Made by a program: the position numbers and the translations under genes. The notes beneath the pieces are model-generated. The model saw only the letters and a program-made list of their open reading frames with translations. It had not been told where the DNA came from and ran no database searches. From positions 434,001 to 498,000 of the forward strand of contig NZ_CP097253.1 in assembly GCF_023380025.1 (NCBI RefSeq): a stretch of 64,000 nucleotides of DNA. Reading direction: 5' to 3'. Numbering within the stretch: the stretch's first letter is position 1; each line of letters opens with the position of its first letter. This document shows, in pieces, positions 61,926-64,000 of the stretch. This DNA is from Sphingomonas glaciei (GTDB lineage: Bacteria > Pseudomonadota > Alphaproteobacteria > Sphingomonadales > Sphingomonadaceae).

Positions 61926-62456
61926 ATGAACGAAGGCACGGAGCGTTCCAGCCTGACGCCGATGCTGCCCTCTATCGAACACGCCGTTGCCTCCGCGCAA
62001 CGCGGCGTTATGAGCCATTCCATGGCAAGCGAGGGTAACGTGCGTATCGAGGCGCTGGAGCATCAGTTGATGCGGGCGTGGCTCGAGGGTGACCGCAAGG
62101 CGATGAAGAAGCTGCTGTCCAGCCGCTTCCGCCTGGTGGTCGGAGCCAAGTCGCCGGTGCTGCTCGACCGCAAGAGCCTGATCGAAGCGGCCGGCACCGG
62201 GTGGCGGCTGAACGGCTACCGGGTCGGCAACAGCGTCTACTCGCGCACCATCGGGCCCTCGGCCCTGTTCGCGGCCGAGCTAGAGCTCAAGATCGAGATC
62301 GACGGGGTGGACCTGTCGGGCTCCTGGTGGATGGCCGACTATTGGCGCCGTTCGGGCATCGCCCAGCGTTGGCAGCTGGCCGATCGGCAAATGGCGCGGA
62401 TCGACGAGGGCTCGCCCTTCCCCGACGCGGTTCGCGGGCTCCAGCTCTGGCGCTAG
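61926..62456 (+). CDS. NTF2/SnoaL-like (DUF4440-type) protein
   Basis: Up to 176 residues. From ~40 onward it shows an NTF2-like fold: LEHQLMRAWLEGDRKAMKKL, VVGAKSPVLLDRKSLIEAA, then alternating strands ending with WQLADRQMARI. The start is uncertain: ATG at 61926, 62010 or 62022, none with a clear ribosome site. Ligand and role unknown. Its stop overlaps the convergent XRE gene. Confidence 0.72.
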   Translation: MNEGTERSSLTPMLPSIEHAVASAQRGVMSHSMASEGNVRIEALEHQLMRAWLEGDRKAMKKLLSSRFRLVVGAKSPVLLDRKSLIEAAGTGWRLNGYRVGNSVYSRTIGPSALFAAELELKIEIDGVDLSGSWWMADYWRRSGIAQRWQLADRQMARIDEGSPFPDAVRGLQLWR

Positions 62457-62677
62457 TAAGCGCGGCGCTGGGCCGCGACCAGCATCCGAAGCAGCATGGC
62501 GACCGGACGCGGCACGCCGACCTTTCCTTCCAGCCATAACGATACGGCCGAACGGCTGACGCCAATCGCGGCGGCAAGGTCGTTCTGGGTCCGATAGCCG
62601 AGCGCGCGCATGTGGCTGCGCAGCTCCTCTGGCGCCATCGAGGCGAGGCGCGGATCCGGGGTGGTGACGTCGGTCAT
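62453..62677 (-). CDS. XRE-type helix-turn-helix protein
   Basis: A 74-residue DNA-binding protein: MRALGYRTQNDLAAAIGVSR and SAVSLWLEGKVGVPRPVAML form a Cro/C1-type helix-turn-helix with a short C-terminal helix. It lies 36 bp after the glnB stop on the same strand, so it may be co-transcribed with glnB. Target unknown. Confidence 0.8.
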   Translation of the reverse strand: MTDVTTPDPRLASMAPEELRSHMRALGYRTQNDLAAAIGVSRSAVSLWLEGKVGVPRPVAMLLRMLVAAQRRAY

Positions 62678-62713
62678 CGGGCGGGACTCTTAAGCAACAT
62701 CGTACAGCGCGGG

Positions 62714-63873
<1,160 letters not shown>

Positions 63874-63879
63874 CCGGGG

Positions 63880-64000
63880 TCAGTAAGGCGGCTTGTCGAG
63901 CCCCTTGGGACTGGCGGTAAAGATTTCGCAACCGTCTTCGGTGATCCCGATCGAATGTTCGAATTGCGCCGACAGCGAGCGGTCGCGGGTCACCGCGGTC
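63880..64000 (-). CDS. map: Methionine aminopeptidase, 3' end only
   Basis: The last 39 residues before the TGA at 63880: TAVTRDRSLSAQFEHSIGIT and EDGCEIFTASPKGLDKPPY. The segment SAQFEHSIGITEDG holds the metal-binding Glu and is typical of type I methionyl aminopeptidases, which remove the start Met. The rest of the gene is beyond the window. Confidence 0.85.
   Translation of the reverse strand, partial: TAVTRDRSLSAQFEHSIGITEDGCEIFTASPKGLDKPPY

Overview
The window comes from a high-GC alphaproteobacterium, most likely Sphingomonadales (Sphingomonas-like). Pointers are a PEPxxWA-type CTERM protein, DUF11-type surface proteins, CCCCTCCCGC palindromes, an argCJBFG operon and several small conserved proteins I associate with sphingomonads. 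This is inference from gene content; there is no rRNA or species marker here. Coding density is high. Many genes overlap by 4 bp, so most transcripts look polycistronic and translationally coupled.

Layout: 1-3837, 3' part of a seven-PAS hybrid histidine kinase. 3880-10988, an arginine locus: argH (+) convergent with the argC-argJ-argB-argF-argG operon (-), and argR (+) divergent from argC across a short region holding tandem ARG-box-like palindromes. 11005-12784, a PHB-depolymerase-like esterase behind a PhaR-like palindrome, then a truncated Crp-like gene. 12816-22955, a five-gene surface cluster (-): four small to mid-size secreted DUF11-type proteins, two with calcium-loop-like motifs and one glycine-rich, plus a 1696-residue protein that looks like a very large outer-membrane barrel. 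23239-26489, a DUF1508 protein and a phosphorelay set (Hpt, GAF-PAS kinase, lone receiver, divergent OmpR-type regulator). 26649-36057, a cell-surface region: PEPxxWA-CTERM protein, TonB-dependent receptor, CadC-like regulator, TbpB-like lipoprotein, Slam (DUF560) translocator and a zinc metalloprotease.

36152-38366: a tiny basic protein, rsgA, a 52-residue protein, a hemerythrin-like protein and tRNA-Lys(CTT). 38623-44226: the rod-shape operon mreB-mreC-mreD-mrdA-rodA (-). 44336-46108: mutL. 46177-46295: a possible leader peptide with an exceptionally long Shine-Dalgarno match and a strong terminator. 46277-50325 (-): MFS exporter, small protein, DUF4126 protein, thiolase, MaoC dehydratase. 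50599-58821: a transglutaminase-like membrane protein, MscS channel, topoisomerase IB, DJ-1/PfpI protein, small proteins, an S24 repressor and an APC permease. 58818-63052 (-): PilZ protein, glnA with a clear terminator, VTT membrane protein, XRE regulator and glnB, with an NTF2-like gene on +. 63133-64000: a nucleotidyltransferase and the 3' end of map.

The two most novel-looking parts are the DUF11/giant-barrel surface cluster (12816-22955) and the Slam/TbpB-like lipoprotein locus (26526-33562). In the second, the CadC-like regulator and the CTERM gene share a 35-bp upstream motif. No CRISPR array, integrase, transposase or rRNA was seen.
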